DNA from: Bacteroides_E sp964528875
Lineage (GTDB): Bacteria > Bacteroidota > Bacteroidia > Bacteroidales > Bacteroidaceae
Direction: 5' to 3'
Length of the DNA: 64,000 bases
Assembly: GCA_964528875.1 (NCBI GenBank)
Contig: CAZGUI010000001.1
Coordinates: 65,789-129,788, forward strand
This document shows, in pieces, positions 35,833 to 44,143 of the stretch. The notes below the pieces were generated by a model that had not been told where the DNA came from, did no database searches, and worked only from the letters and a program-made list of their open reading frames with translations. The position numbers were made by a program, and so were the translations under genes. Numbering within the stretch: position 1 is the stretch's first letter; each line of letters begins with the position of its first letter.

Positions 35833-37527
35833 ATGAAATCAAATAAGAAAAATCGTTTTATCCCTATTATTATTGCTGTAAGTGTAATTCTAGGTGTTTT
35901 TATAGGCAATTTTTATTCCAAACGTCAGTCATTAGGAAGTCAGATTGGTGTGTTTAAATTGGGCTCAAATAAAATAAATGCTCTTTTACGTGTAGTTGAA
36001 GAACAATATGTTGATTCTGTTGACATTGATGAGATTATAGAAGATGCACTTCCTAATATATTAGCTGAACTAGATCCTCATTCAACTTATATTCCAGCTA
36101 AAGATTTAGAAGCTGTAAACTCTGAGTTGGAAGCTAGTTTTAGTGGAATTGGGGTCGCTTTTACTATTCAACATGACACCATTCATATCAATAGTGTGAT
36201 ACAGGGTGGTCCGTCAGAGAAAGTGGGCATTTTGCCCGGTGATCGTATAGTGACTGTTGATGATAGTCTTTTTGTAGGTAAAGAATTGACCAATGAAAAG
36301 GCAATGCGCACATTAAAAGGGCCTAAAGGAACAACAGTGAAAGTGGGTATTAAAAGACGTTCTGAAGAAAAACTGATTGATTTCGTTATTACCCGTGATG
36401 ATATTCCACAGAACACTATTGATGCATCTTATTTGATAGATGATGCTTGGGGATATATCCAGATGACTAAATTCGGTAAAACCACCCATATTGAACTATT
36501 AAGTGCCATTGCAAAATTAAATCACCTGAAGAGTAAAGGTTTAATTATCGACTTAAGAGGTAATACCGGGGGATTTATGGACCCTGCTATACGTGCTGCG
36601 AATGAGTTTTTGGAACAAGGCAGATTAATTGTTTATGCTGATGGTAGACGTTTCCCTCGTATTGATGAATTTGCTGATGGAACGGGTAGCTGTCAACGTG
36701 TACCTGTGGTTGTCTTGGTGGATGAAGGTTCGGCTTCTGCCAGTGAGATATTTGCAGGTGCTATTCAAGATAATGATAGAGGCTATGTGGTAGGTAGACG
36801 TACTTTTGGTAAGGGCTTAGTGCAACAGCCCATTGCTTTTAACGATGGTTCTGGATTACGCTTAACCGTTGCTCGTTATTTTACTCCTTCGGGTAGAAGT
36901 ATTCAGCGTCCTTATCAAAAAGGTAATGATATGGAGTATCAATTAGACTTGTTAAGCCGTTATCAACATGGAGAACTCTTCTCAAAAGACAGTATCAAAC
37001 AAGATGAATCCGAAGTATACTACACAACTAAAGGAAGATTAGTATATGGTGGAGGGGGTATTATGCCAGATATCTTTGTACCACAGGATACGTTAGGTTC
37101 ATCCTCTTACCTCATGGAAGTCTTAAAAAATCGTTTAACCATTGAGTATAGTTTTCAATATTCAGATAAAAACAGAGAGACACTATCTAAGTTTAAGAAA
37201 TACGACGAAATAGTGAATTACCTGAATAATCATCAAATACTACACCAATTCATTGAGTTTGCTGACGAAAAAGGAGTAAAACGTAGAAATATTTTAATCA
37301 GACGTTCCTATAAATTATTAGAGAAGAACTTATATGGTAACATCATCTATAATATTTTAGGAAGTGAAGAGTTTGTTAAATTTTACAACCTGGATGATCC
37401 TACAGTACAAAAAGCCATAGAGATATTAGAATCCGGAGAGTCTATACCGGCAGCTCCCGAAAAAACAGAGGAAATTCCTTCAGATAGTTTGAAAAATGAG
37501 CTTACTACAGAAAAAGAAGTTGCGTGA
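35833..37527 (+). CDS. S41-family C-terminal processing peptidase
   Basis: Encodes 564 residues. One N-terminal membrane anchor (about 10-28) is followed by a PDZ domain (about 95-175, GGPSEKVGILPGDRI) and the peptidase core. The catalytic serine lies in EGSASASEIFAG (Ser 300-304) and the lysine is Lys327 in RTFGKGLVQ. Such proteases trim or degrade periplasmic proteins at their C-termini. The C-terminal tail is long and acidic. The last 32 bases overlap the next gene in another frame. Confidence 0.94.
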   Translation: MKSNKKNRFIPIIIAVSVILGVFIGNFYSKRQSLGSQIGVFKLGSNKINALLRVVEEQYVDSVDIDEIIEDALPNILAELDPHSTYIPAKDLEAVNSELEASFSGIGVAFTIQHDTIHINSVIQGGPSEKVGILPGDRIVTVDDSLFVGKELTNEKAMRTLKGPKGTTVKVGIKRRSEEKLIDFVITRDDIPQNTIDASYLIDDAWGYIQMTKFGKTTHIELLSAIAKLNHLKSKGLIIDLRGNTGGFMDPAIRAANEFLEQGRLIVYADGRRFPRIDEFADGTGSCQRVPVVVLVDEGSASASEIFAGAIQDNDRGYVVGRRTFGKGLVQQPIAFNDGSGLRLTVARYFTPSGRSIQRPYQKGNDMEYQLDLLSRYQHGELFSKDSIKQDESEVYYTTKGRLVYGGGGIMPDIFVPQDTLGSSSYLMEVLKNRLTIEYSFQYSDKNRETLSKFKKYDEIVNYLNNHQILHQFIEFADEKGVKRRNILIRRSYKLLEKNLYGNIIYNILGSEEFVKFYNLDDPTVQKAIEILESGESIPAAPEKTEEIPSDSLKNELTTEKEVA

Positions 37528-38029
37528 GTTGATTTCATTAGAGAAAAAGAAATATTCGATAGAGGAGAAAAAGGATTTGTCTAAACCCATTTGGGAAAGC
37601 ATAGAGCAACTGAACTCTTTTCAAGAGAGTAAAATTGTTTTGCTCTATTATTCTTTGCCTGATGAAGTGTATACACATCAATTTATAAAAAAATGGAGTG
37701 GCCAGAAACAAATACTTCTTCCTGTAGTCAAAGGAAATTCTTTGGTTTTACGTATGTATCAGAAAGGTTGTTTCACTTCCGGTGTTTTTGACATTCTAGA
37801 ACCTACAGGTGCTGATTTTTTGGAGTGGGATAAAATAGATTTTACCATCGTTCCTGCTTTAGCTTATGATAGAAAAGGCAATCGTCTGGGAAGAGGTGGT
37901 GGATATTATGATCGGATTTTACCCCAAATTACAGGCGTAAAAGTGGGTGTTTGCTTTCCTTTTCAAATAATTGATGAAATTCCGACTGAAGATTTTGATT
38001 ATTCAGTAGATTTAGTGATTTTTGACTAA
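37496..38029 (+). CDS. 5-formyltetrahydrofolate cyclo-ligase
   Basis: Encodes 177 residues. The family signatures are KKKLRELISLEKK near the start, the VPALAYDRKGNRLGRGGGYYDR ATP/folate motif (about residues 121-142) split by a loop, and a final VDLVIF. It turns 5-formyl-THF into 5,10-methenyl-THF using ATP. The ATG lies 32 bases inside the protease gene. No later start keeps the conserved K-x-x-LR segment, so the overlap seems real. Confidence 0.94.
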   Translation: MSLLQKKKLRELISLEKKKYSIEEKKDLSKPIWESIEQLNSFQESKIVLLYYSLPDEVYTHQFIKKWSGQKQILLPVVKGNSLVLRMYQKGCFTSGVFDILEPTGADFLEWDKIDFTIVPALAYDRKGNRLGRGGGYYDRILPQITGVKVGVCFPFQIIDEIPTEDFDYSVDLVIFD

Positions 38030-38071
38030 CATAACAGTTCAACTTTTTTATTCAACTTAAAATAAATTATT

Positions 38072-39391
38072 ATGCTAATCTTTTCATTGCTACTTTTATT
38101 TTCTCTTTGCGTTAGCGTTAACGTAAATGCAAAAGAAGTATTTCCTGATAATACACCAATTTCTGAATGGTTTTATCAGAACAACAAAACAGACATAAAA
38201 AAATTAGGTCGTTCATACATAATCACAGATTATGGAGTAGTTAATGACAGTACTATTCTTCAAACAGAACAGATACAAAAAGTCATTGACGAAGCTCATC
38301 AAGCAGGTGGAGGAGTGATTGTTATTCCAAAAGGTGTTTATTTGAGTGGTTCTCTTTTCTTTAAGTCTAAGACTCATTTACATCTTCAAGAAGGAGCTGT
38401 ATTAAAAGGTAGTGATGATATAAGTGATTTTGCTGTTTTACCTACTCGTATTGAAGGACAAAGTTTAGATTATTTCGCTGCTCTTATTAATGCTGATGGT
38501 GTAGATGGTTTTACGTTGTCGGGAGATGGGACAATCAATGGCAATGGATTGAGGTATTGGAAGTCGTTTTGGTTGCGTAGAAAAGTAATTCCGGAATGCA
38601 CCAATATGGATGAGCTGCGTCCTCGTTTGGTTTTTATATCAAACAGTAATGATGTGCAATTATCGGATGTGAAGTTGATTAATTCTCCATTTTGGACTAC
38701 ACATATTTATAAATGCAACAATATAAAACTTTTGAATTTACATATTTTTGCTCCTGCAAGTCCGGTAAAAGCTCCAAGTTCAGATGCCATAGATGTTGAT
38801 GTTTGTAATAACGTATTGATTAAGGGTTGTTACATCTCTGTAAACGATGATGGTATTGCTTTGAAAGGAGGAAAAGGGCCTTTAGCTAACAAAGATGCTA
38901 ATAATGGAAGCAATCGGAATGTGATTATTGAAGATTGTACTTTTGGCTTTTGTCACAGCGCTTTAACCTGTGGTAGTGAGTCTTTACATAATCATAATAT
39001 CTTGTTCAGAAGATGTACCATTGACAGTGCTCAACGAGTACTTTGGTTAAAAATGCGCCCGGATACTCCGCAGAATTATGAGTATATTACTGTTGAGGAT
39101 ATTTCCGGAAATGCTAATAACTTGTTATATATCAAGCCCTGGACTCAGTTTTTTGATTTGAAAGGACAGAAAGAAATGCCTCTTTCTTATGGTAAGAATG
39201 TAACAATGAAGAATATTAAACTTAACTGTGATGTGGTGTTTAATGTGAGCTCTTCCGATCAATATAAGCTGTCAAATTTTACTTTTGAAAATTTAGATAT
39301 TACAGCTACAAAAAATCCTACAATTAATATTGATTATATTGAAAACTTTAAATTAAAGGATATCAAAATCAATAATAAAAAGGAGTTTTAA
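38072..39391 (+). CDS. GH28 polygalacturonase-like glycoside hydrolase
   Basis: Encodes 439 residues with a signal peptide (about 1-22). The right-handed parallel beta-helix of GH28 is shown by repeated turns. Catalytic motifs are DAIDVD and NDDGIALKGG (the Asp residues), CHSALTCGSES in place of the usual GHG-type motif, and LWLKMR for the R-x-K site. It probably cleaves a galacturonide or rhamnogalacturonan fragment in the periplasm. It is not in a PUL; it follows the cyclo-ligase by 42 bases. The substrate is uncertain. Confidence 0.88.
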   Translation: MLIFSLLLLFSLCVSVNVNAKEVFPDNTPISEWFYQNNKTDIKKLGRSYIITDYGVVNDSTILQTEQIQKVIDEAHQAGGGVIVIPKGVYLSGSLFFKSKTHLHLQEGAVLKGSDDISDFAVLPTRIEGQSLDYFAALINADGVDGFTLSGDGTINGNGLRYWKSFWLRRKVIPECTNMDELRPRLVFISNSNDVQLSDVKLINSPFWTTHIYKCNNIKLLNLHIFAPASPVKAPSSDAIDVDVCNNVLIKGCYISVNDDGIALKGGKGPLANKDANNGSNRNVIIEDCTFGFCHSALTCGSESLHNHNILFRRCTIDSAQRVLWLKMRPDTPQNYEYITVEDISGNANNLLYIKPWTQFFDLKGQKEMPLSYGKNVTMKNIKLNCDVVFNVSSSDQYKLSNFTFENLDITATKNPTINIDYIENFKLKDIKINNKKEF

Positions 39392-39422
39392 GTATTCTTT
39401 TTTTACTTCTTAAAAATCCATT

Positions 39423-39465
39423 TATCACCTCTTAGTTCGAATAACATTCGGGCTAAGAGGTGATA
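39423..39465 (+). terminator. Inverted repeat after the GH28 gene
   Basis: Perfect 13-bp arms TATCACCTCTTAG and CTAAGAGGTGATA with a 17-base loop, followed by only a weak T-run. Probably a terminator. Confidence 0.6.
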
Positions 39466-39556
39466 TTGCTTTGTTAAAGGTCTATGACTTGACTGTCTGA
39501 AACTGATGGGTAGCTTTGTTTTTAGTGGCAAAAGTCGTTCTTTTTGAAAAATATCG

Positions 39557-39564
39557 TATCTTTG
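39557..39564 (+). promoter_or_regulatory. -7 element of the barrel-protein gene
   Basis: TATCTTTG lies 25 bases before the ATG at 39590. A second match, TAGCTTTG, lies at 39511-39518 with TTG 19 bases upstream of it (39489-39491). Confidence 0.5.
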
Positions 39565-39589
39565 AACCAAATGTCAAAAGAAAATAATT

Positions 39590-40195
39590 ATGAAAAGAAC
39601 AATTCAAATACTTTTGGTAACCTTTTGTTTAGCAGCATTTATACCTGCTGCACACGCTCAAGTTCAATTTGGAGTAAAGGCTGGAGTTAATATGAGTAAA
39701 GCCAGCTTAAGTAGAAAGGATTTTAATACAGATAATTTTACCGGATTTTTCTTAGGACCAGTTGTAGATATTACAGTACCTATTGTTGGTATTGGACTGG
39801 ATGCAGCTCTTTTGTATTCTCAAAAAGGAGTAACTTTGGAAAATAAAGAACTACACACAGATTATACTATAAAGCAAAAAGGCATTGATATACCGATTAA
39901 TCTAAAATATAATATTGGTTTCAGTCGTATCTTTGGCATATACTTAGCTGCGGGACCGGACTTCTTCTTTGTTTTTGATAGTGATAAAGGTTTTAGTAAC
40001 TACGACTTTAAGAAGAAAAAGTCTCAAGTAGGGTTGAATTTTGGAGCAGGAATTAAGCTATTAGGCCATCTACATGCTGGGTTGAATTATAATATTCCTT
40101 TGAATAATTCTGCGGAAATTGTATCTGAAGGAAAGAGTGAAACAAACAAATATAAAACTAAGACTTGGCAATTCAGCGTTGCCTATATGTTCTAG
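39590..40195 (+). CDS. Outer-membrane beta-barrel (PorT/OmpX-like) protein
   Basis: Encodes 201 residues. The signal peptide ends AAHAQ (about residue 24). The mature part starts VQFGVKAGVNMSKASL, the usual first strand of the Bacteroidetes porin-like small barrels, and ends in an aromatic strand (WQFSVAYMF). About eight strands are expected. Function unknown. It is monocistronic with its own terminator and is followed by copy 3 of the palindromic element. Confidence 0.85.
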   Translation: MKRTIQILLVTFCLAAFIPAAHAQVQFGVKAGVNMSKASLSRKDFNTDNFTGFFLGPVVDITVPIVGIGLDAALLYSQKGVTLENKELHTDYTIKQKGIDIPINLKYNIGFSRIFGIYLAAGPDFFFVFDSDKGFSNYDFKKKKSQVGLNFGAGIKLLGHLHAGLNYNIPLNNSAEIVSEGKSETNKYKTKTWQFSVAYMF

Positions 40196-40217
40196 GTTGA
40201 ATTGAAATAGAATTATA

Positions 40218-40257
40218 TAAAAAATGCAGTTGATTGTGAATCAGCTGCATTTTTTTA
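40218..40257 (+). terminator. Terminator of the barrel-protein gene
   Basis: AAAAATGCAG and CTGCATTTTT arms with inner TGATT/AATCA pairing and a T-run. Confidence 0.88.
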
Positions 40258-40438
40258 TGATAGGAATTCTTATCTCTCCCTCTCTCTCTTTTATTGAGAT
40301 GTAAATAATTCTTTCCTCTTGGGAAGGAATGAGAAAAGAGATAACTCTATTTTTTGTTTCAACGAAGTACCTTTATTTATTTGCTTATTTCTTTTGAGAA
40401 CAACAGAAATACTGGAACTTTCAAAGCGAATGCATCTG

Positions 40439-40519
40439 CCGGTCTAGGAGCTAACACCTCTCGGTCCTAGACCGAACACCCTTCAGTCCTAGACCGACAG
40501 AGCTTTGATCCTAGACCGC
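40439..40519 (+). repeat. 81-bp four-unit palindromic element, copy 3
   Basis: Units start at 40439, 40461, 40483 and 40505, an exact 22-bp period. B and C are identical to copies 1 and 2; A (CCGGTCTAGGAGCTA) and D (TTGATCCTAGACCGC) have drifted. It lies 243 bases after the barrel-protein stop in sense orientation, past that gene's terminator. The surrounding 40258-40636 holds no gene; a TC-rich low-complexity tract is at about 40271-40291. Confidence 0.85.
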
Positions 40520-40636
40520 TAAATTTCTAACCCACAGTTCTTGAAACAAGGGTATTGAAAAGAGTAAAATCGGCTTCGAAAAAGATAGAATTATCAGCAA
40601 TGAAATGCTTATTAAAAGAGAATGTAGAGCATAAAA

Positions 40637-40668
40637 AAACTGCTTGAAAACGAAAAGTCAAGCAGTTT
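40637..40668 (-). terminator. Terminator of the rpoN-ispG operon
   Basis: AAACTGCTTGA and TCAAGCAGTTT around a 10-base loop, with a U-run on the minus strand, 35 bases past the ispG stop. Confidence 0.85.
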
Positions 40669-40702
40669 ATGTGTGTTTACTAGCTGTTGTTGTAGTGTTA
40701 TT

Positions 40703-42556
40703 TTACTCTTTATTGATGGGATGATAATCTCCATTTGCTTTTATGAGTTCTATCAGCTTTTCTACAGCTTCTTCTTGTGGAATGTTCCTTTCTACACAAA
40801 TCTTGCCTTTGTATAAGCTGATTTTACCCTTACCTGCACCTACATATCCATAGTCCGCATCAGCCATTTCGCCGGGGCCATTTACAATACATCCCATGAT
40901 ACCAATTTTGAGCCCTTTTAGATGACTTGTCGCTACTTTAATTTTCTTGATTGTGTCTTCCAAGTTAAATAAAGTTCTTCCACATCCGGGGCATGAAATG
41001 TATTCTATGCGCGTAATGCGTAGTCGTCCGGCTTGTAAGATACCAAAAGCTATGCGATCTACTTTCTCTATTGGAATTGAGCCTTGATTGAATACAAAAA
41101 TACCATCGCATAAACCATCAAAGATTAATGGTCCCATATCTACAGCAGCTTTTACCTGTAAATCCTCTTCTTGATTTTCATTGTAGTGCTGAAAGAAGAT
41201 GACAGGGTGGGTTAATCCTTCAGTGGTTAACTGGTGTACTAATGCCCTGTGTTCACCCAAGCGATTGGGATGATTGCTTTGTGAAATGATAACAATTTCG
41301 GGGTGATCTTTTAAACATTGTACAACCTCTTCAGTTAGTCCCATGTAGGGAGTGAAAAGGAATTTGAGTTCCGCATCACAAGTGGCTATTAAGTCCAACT
41401 GATTGAAGCTGAAAGCAGGCCAAGAGTGTTCTTCTCCATTCCATTGATTACCATCTACAATGTAGTCTGTTTGGGGGATTATATCTTTAGGCATTTCTTG
41501 GCCCACATAGATATAGTCCGGTTTTAATTGAGAATCAATGATGGGATTCTCATTATTCATACGATTTGTTAATACAACCGGAATGCACTTGCCTCCAATG
41601 TTGCGTACAGCATGTGTTTTACGTCTTTCGGGGGATAAGTAATTAAAGTTAGGATCAGTCATTCCGGGAATATAAGGAGCATCAACTCGCTGCGCGATAT
41701 ACTCCACCATCTTTTTTCCTACGGGTATCTCAGCCTCTGGAGCTTCACTCAAAGAAACTCGAAGTGTATCTCCTATGCCATCGGCTAATAAAGCACCAAT
41801 TCCTAATGCAGATTTGATACGCCCATCTTCCCCATCTCCGGCTTCTGTTACTCCTAAGTGAATAGGATAGTGCATGTTTTCTTTCTCCATGGTATGGACA
41901 AGAAGGCGCACAGACTGAACCATTACTACTGTATTGGAGGCCTTTATGGAAATAACTACTTGATGAAAGTCTTGCTCTACACAGATACGTAAGAACTCCA
42001 TGCATGATTCTACTATGCCAGCCGGTGTATCACCGTAACGTGACATGATGCGATCGGACAACGAGCCATGGTTAACACCAATACGTATTGCGGTGTAATT
42101 TTCTTTACAGATTTGGAGAAACGGGATGAAACGTTCTTTTATTTTCTCTATCTCTTGTGCATATTCCTCTTCGGTATATTCTAAATGCTTAAAAGTTCTG
42201 GCTGCATCCACATAATTACCCGGGTTAATACGCACCTTTTCTGCATATTGAGCAGCAACTTCCGCTACTTTAGGGTTAAAATGAACATCAGCAATTAAGG
42301 GAGCCATATAGTGTTGACTCCTTAATTCTCTGTTGATGTTCATCAAATTGTTGGCTTCTTTAATGCCTTGGGTCGTTAAACGAACATATTCTCCTCCGGC
42401 GTCTACTATTTTTTTAGCTTGTTCTACACAGGCTTCAGTATCTTGAGTAGAAGTATTAGTCATAGATTGTAAACGTATGGGGTTGTTGGCACCCAAAGGT
42501 ATTCCACCTATGTGCACTTCACTTGTAGATCGACGAGAGTAGTTGAATAAGTCCAT
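40703..42556 (-). CDS. ispG: 4-hydroxy-3-methylbut-2-enyl diphosphate synthase, long form
   Basis: Encodes 617 residues, the long form with an inserted middle domain found in Bacteroidetes and plants; the short form has about 370. It reduces methylerythritol cyclodiphosphate in the MEP isoprenoid pathway using a 4Fe-4S cluster. The N-terminal barrel starts with GGIPLGANNPIRLQSMTNT. The C-terminal part has the cluster cysteines in CPGCGRTLFNL and the GCIVNGPGE motif. It is directly adjacent to purE (no gap), last gene of the rpoN operon. Confidence 0.97.
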   Translation of the reverse strand: MDLFNYSRRSTSEVHIGGIPLGANNPIRLQSMTNTSTQDTEACVEQAKKIVDAGGEYVRLTTQGIKEANNLMNINRELRSQHYMAPLIADVHFNPKVAEVAAQYAEKVRINPGNYVDAARTFKHLEYTEEEYAQEIEKIKERFIPFLQICKENYTAIRIGVNHGSLSDRIMSRYGDTPAGIVESCMEFLRICVEQDFHQVVISIKASNTVVMVQSVRLLVHTMEKENMHYPIHLGVTEAGDGEDGRIKSALGIGALLADGIGDTLRVSLSEAPEAEIPVGKKMVEYIAQRVDAPYIPGMTDPNFNYLSPERRKTHAVRNIGGKCIPVVLTNRMNNENPIIDSQLKPDYIYVGQEMPKDIIPQTDYIVDGNQWNGEEHSWPAFSFNQLDLIATCDAELKFLFTPYMGLTEEVVQCLKDHPEIVIISQSNHPNRLGEHRALVHQLTTEGLTHPVIFFQHYNENQEEDLQVKAAVDMGPLIFDGLCDGIFVFNQGSIPIEKVDRIAFGILQAGRLRITRIEYISCPGCGRTLFNLEDTIKKIKVATSHLKGLKIGIMGCIVNGPGEMADADYGYVGAGKGKISLYKGKICVERNIPQEEAVEKLIELIKANGDYHPINKE

Positions 42557-43063
42557 TTAGTTGCATTTATACTCATAGCTAACAGTCTTAAGTTCTTCGT
42601 TAGCTTTAGTTATTTTATCTTTTAACGTTTCCTTGTAGTTATGTAAGCGTTGTGCTAGTTCGTTGTCTTTTAATGAGATCATTTGTACAGCTAATATCGC
42701 TGCATTTTGTGCCGCATTAATTCCAACAGTAGCCACAGGGATACCCGGAGGCATTTGTACAATGGCTAAAAGTGCATCCATACCTTCTAATGTAGATTTA
42801 ATGGGTACACCAATTACGGGAAGTGTCGTTGACGCTGCAATAACACCGGGTAAATGGGCTGCCATTCCAGCAGCTGCAATGATTACTTGGATTCCCCTTT
42901 CTTTGGCTTTTGTAGCAAAAACCTCTACTGCTTCGGGGGTACGGTGAGCTGAAAGCGCATTCATTTCAAAAGGGACTTTCAATTCATCTAAAAATTTAGC
43001 AGCTTTTTCCATTATGGGAAGATCAGAAGTGCTTCCCATAATGATACTAACAATAGGATTCAT
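42557..43063 (-). CDS. purE: N5-carboxyaminoimidazole ribonucleotide mutase
   Basis: Encodes 168 residues. GSTSDLPIMEKA at the N-terminus and the SAHRTPE motif (about 39-45) are the class I PurE site. It moves the carboxyl group of N5-CAIR to give CAIR in purine synthesis. It lies 12 bases after gcvH and abuts ispG in one operon. Confidence 0.97.
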   Translation of the reverse strand: MNPIVSIIMGSTSDLPIMEKAAKFLDELKVPFEMNALSAHRTPEAVEVFATKAKERGIQVIIAAAGMAAHLPGVIAASTTLPVIGVPIKSTLEGMDALLAIVQMPPGIPVATVGINAAQNAAILAVQMISLKDNELAQRLHNYKETLKDKITKANEELKTVSYEYKCN

Positions 43064-43075
43064 TTATTTTTTTGT

Positions 43076-43456
43076 TTATAGATTGATGATTTCTTTATAT
43101 TCAGCAGCGCTCAGCAGAGAATCAAAATCTTCTTTATTGCTTGGTTCAACTTTAATAATCCAACCTTCACCATAAGGGTCTTCATTTACCAGTTCAGGTT
43201 GATCCTCAAGTGTTTCGTTTACTTCAATAACTGTTCCTGAAACAGGAATGAATAAGTCCGAAACGGTTTTTACAACTTCAATGGTTCCAAATATATCTCC
43301 TGCTTCTAACTCTTCATCTAGAGTAGGGATATCAATAAACACAATATCGCCTAATTGATCTTGTGCATAATCTGTAATACCAATGTAAACCGAATCACCT
43401 TCTACGCGAACCCACTCGTGTTCTTTCGTATACTTTAAGTTTTCTGGAAATTGCAT
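43076..43456 (-). CDS. gcvH: Glycine cleavage system H protein
   Basis: Encodes 126 residues. The lipoyl-bearing lysine lies in the GTIEVVKTVSD motif (about residue 63). It shuttles the aminomethyl group between the P, T and L proteins of glycine cleavage; those genes are not in this window. Typical length. It sits between the PAP2 and purE genes in the operon. Confidence 0.97.
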   Translation of the reverse strand: MQFPENLKYTKEHEWVRVEGDSVYIGITDYAQDQLGDIVFIDIPTLDEELEAGDIFGTIEVVKTVSDLFIPVSGTVIEVNETLEDQPELVNEDPYGEGWIIKVEPSNKEDFDSLLSAAEYKEIINL

Positions 43457-43480
43457 AATCTTTTTTTTTATGATTTTATA

Positions 43481-44143
43481 TTAAAAATACTTCATTATCA
43501 TTATGTTAATTGTTGGGTTTAGCATTAAAAAAGCACATAGAATCCCAAGAATTAATCCTGTTAATACTTCTCCTGGCGTGTGGAGCCCTAAGATAATTCG
43601 TGCCGAACCAACAATTCCTCCTACAAAAATAGCTAAACAGAGCCACGATATGGTATAATAATCAAATAAAATATTAAAAGTTATGATTCCTGCTATGATT
43701 GCTCCTACGCCAAACATGTGTTCACTAATTCGCCACTTTAGATTGGTTACAGTAATTATGATTAGACCCAATAAACTGGCTTGTATAATGCTGTTCAAAT
43801 ACCAAGGGGTACGCATTCTGTATAAAATAATCAGACAAAATAGATAGGATAGAGAAACCAGAATTAAAGGAATAAATCTTTTTTGTCTATGATTTAATTC
43901 AATTAAAGTATAATGATTAATCTCACCAAAGATATAAATAGTTAATGCGGGTACTATAATGGTGAAAGTCAACACTAGACCTAAGACTAGTAACTTATAT
44001 TGTTGAGGCATTAAATTGAGATAGGTGAAATTAAAGAAGATGAGAAACACTAAAAAAGGTATGTAGTAAGGGGTAAATACCCAAGAAGTGATTCTTGAAA
44101 AAAGAATCAGGCCGGATTGTTCTTTATGTCTCAGCGTATCCAT
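43481..44143 (-). CDS. PAP2-family membrane phosphatase
   Basis: Encodes 220 residues with about six membrane helices. The PAP2 site is partly visible: KWRISEHMFGVGA (about residues 133-145), and GSARIILGLHTPGEVLTG (about 181-198) with the catalytic His. Relatives dephosphorylate lipid phosphates such as undecaprenyl diphosphate or phosphatidylglycerophosphate at the membrane. It overlaps rpoN by one base. Confidence 0.88.
   Translation of the reverse strand: MDTLRHKEQSGLILFSRITSWVFTPYYIPFLVFLIFFNFTYLNLMPQQYKLLVLGLVLTFTIIVPALTIYIFGEINHYTLIELNHRQKRFIPLILVSLSYLFCLIILYRMRTPWYLNSIIQASLLGLIIITVTNLKWRISEHMFGVGAIIAGIITFNILFDYYTISWLCLAIFVGGIVGSARIILGLHTPGEVLTGLILGILCAFLMLNPTINIMIMKYF

Noticed and set aside
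40271..40291. TC-rich run as a functional repeat
   Set aside because: Short low-complexity tract without a clear repeat structure or pairing partner.
42663..42947. 94-residue plus-strand ORF inside purE
   Set aside because: Antisense shadow of a conserved gene with no family features.
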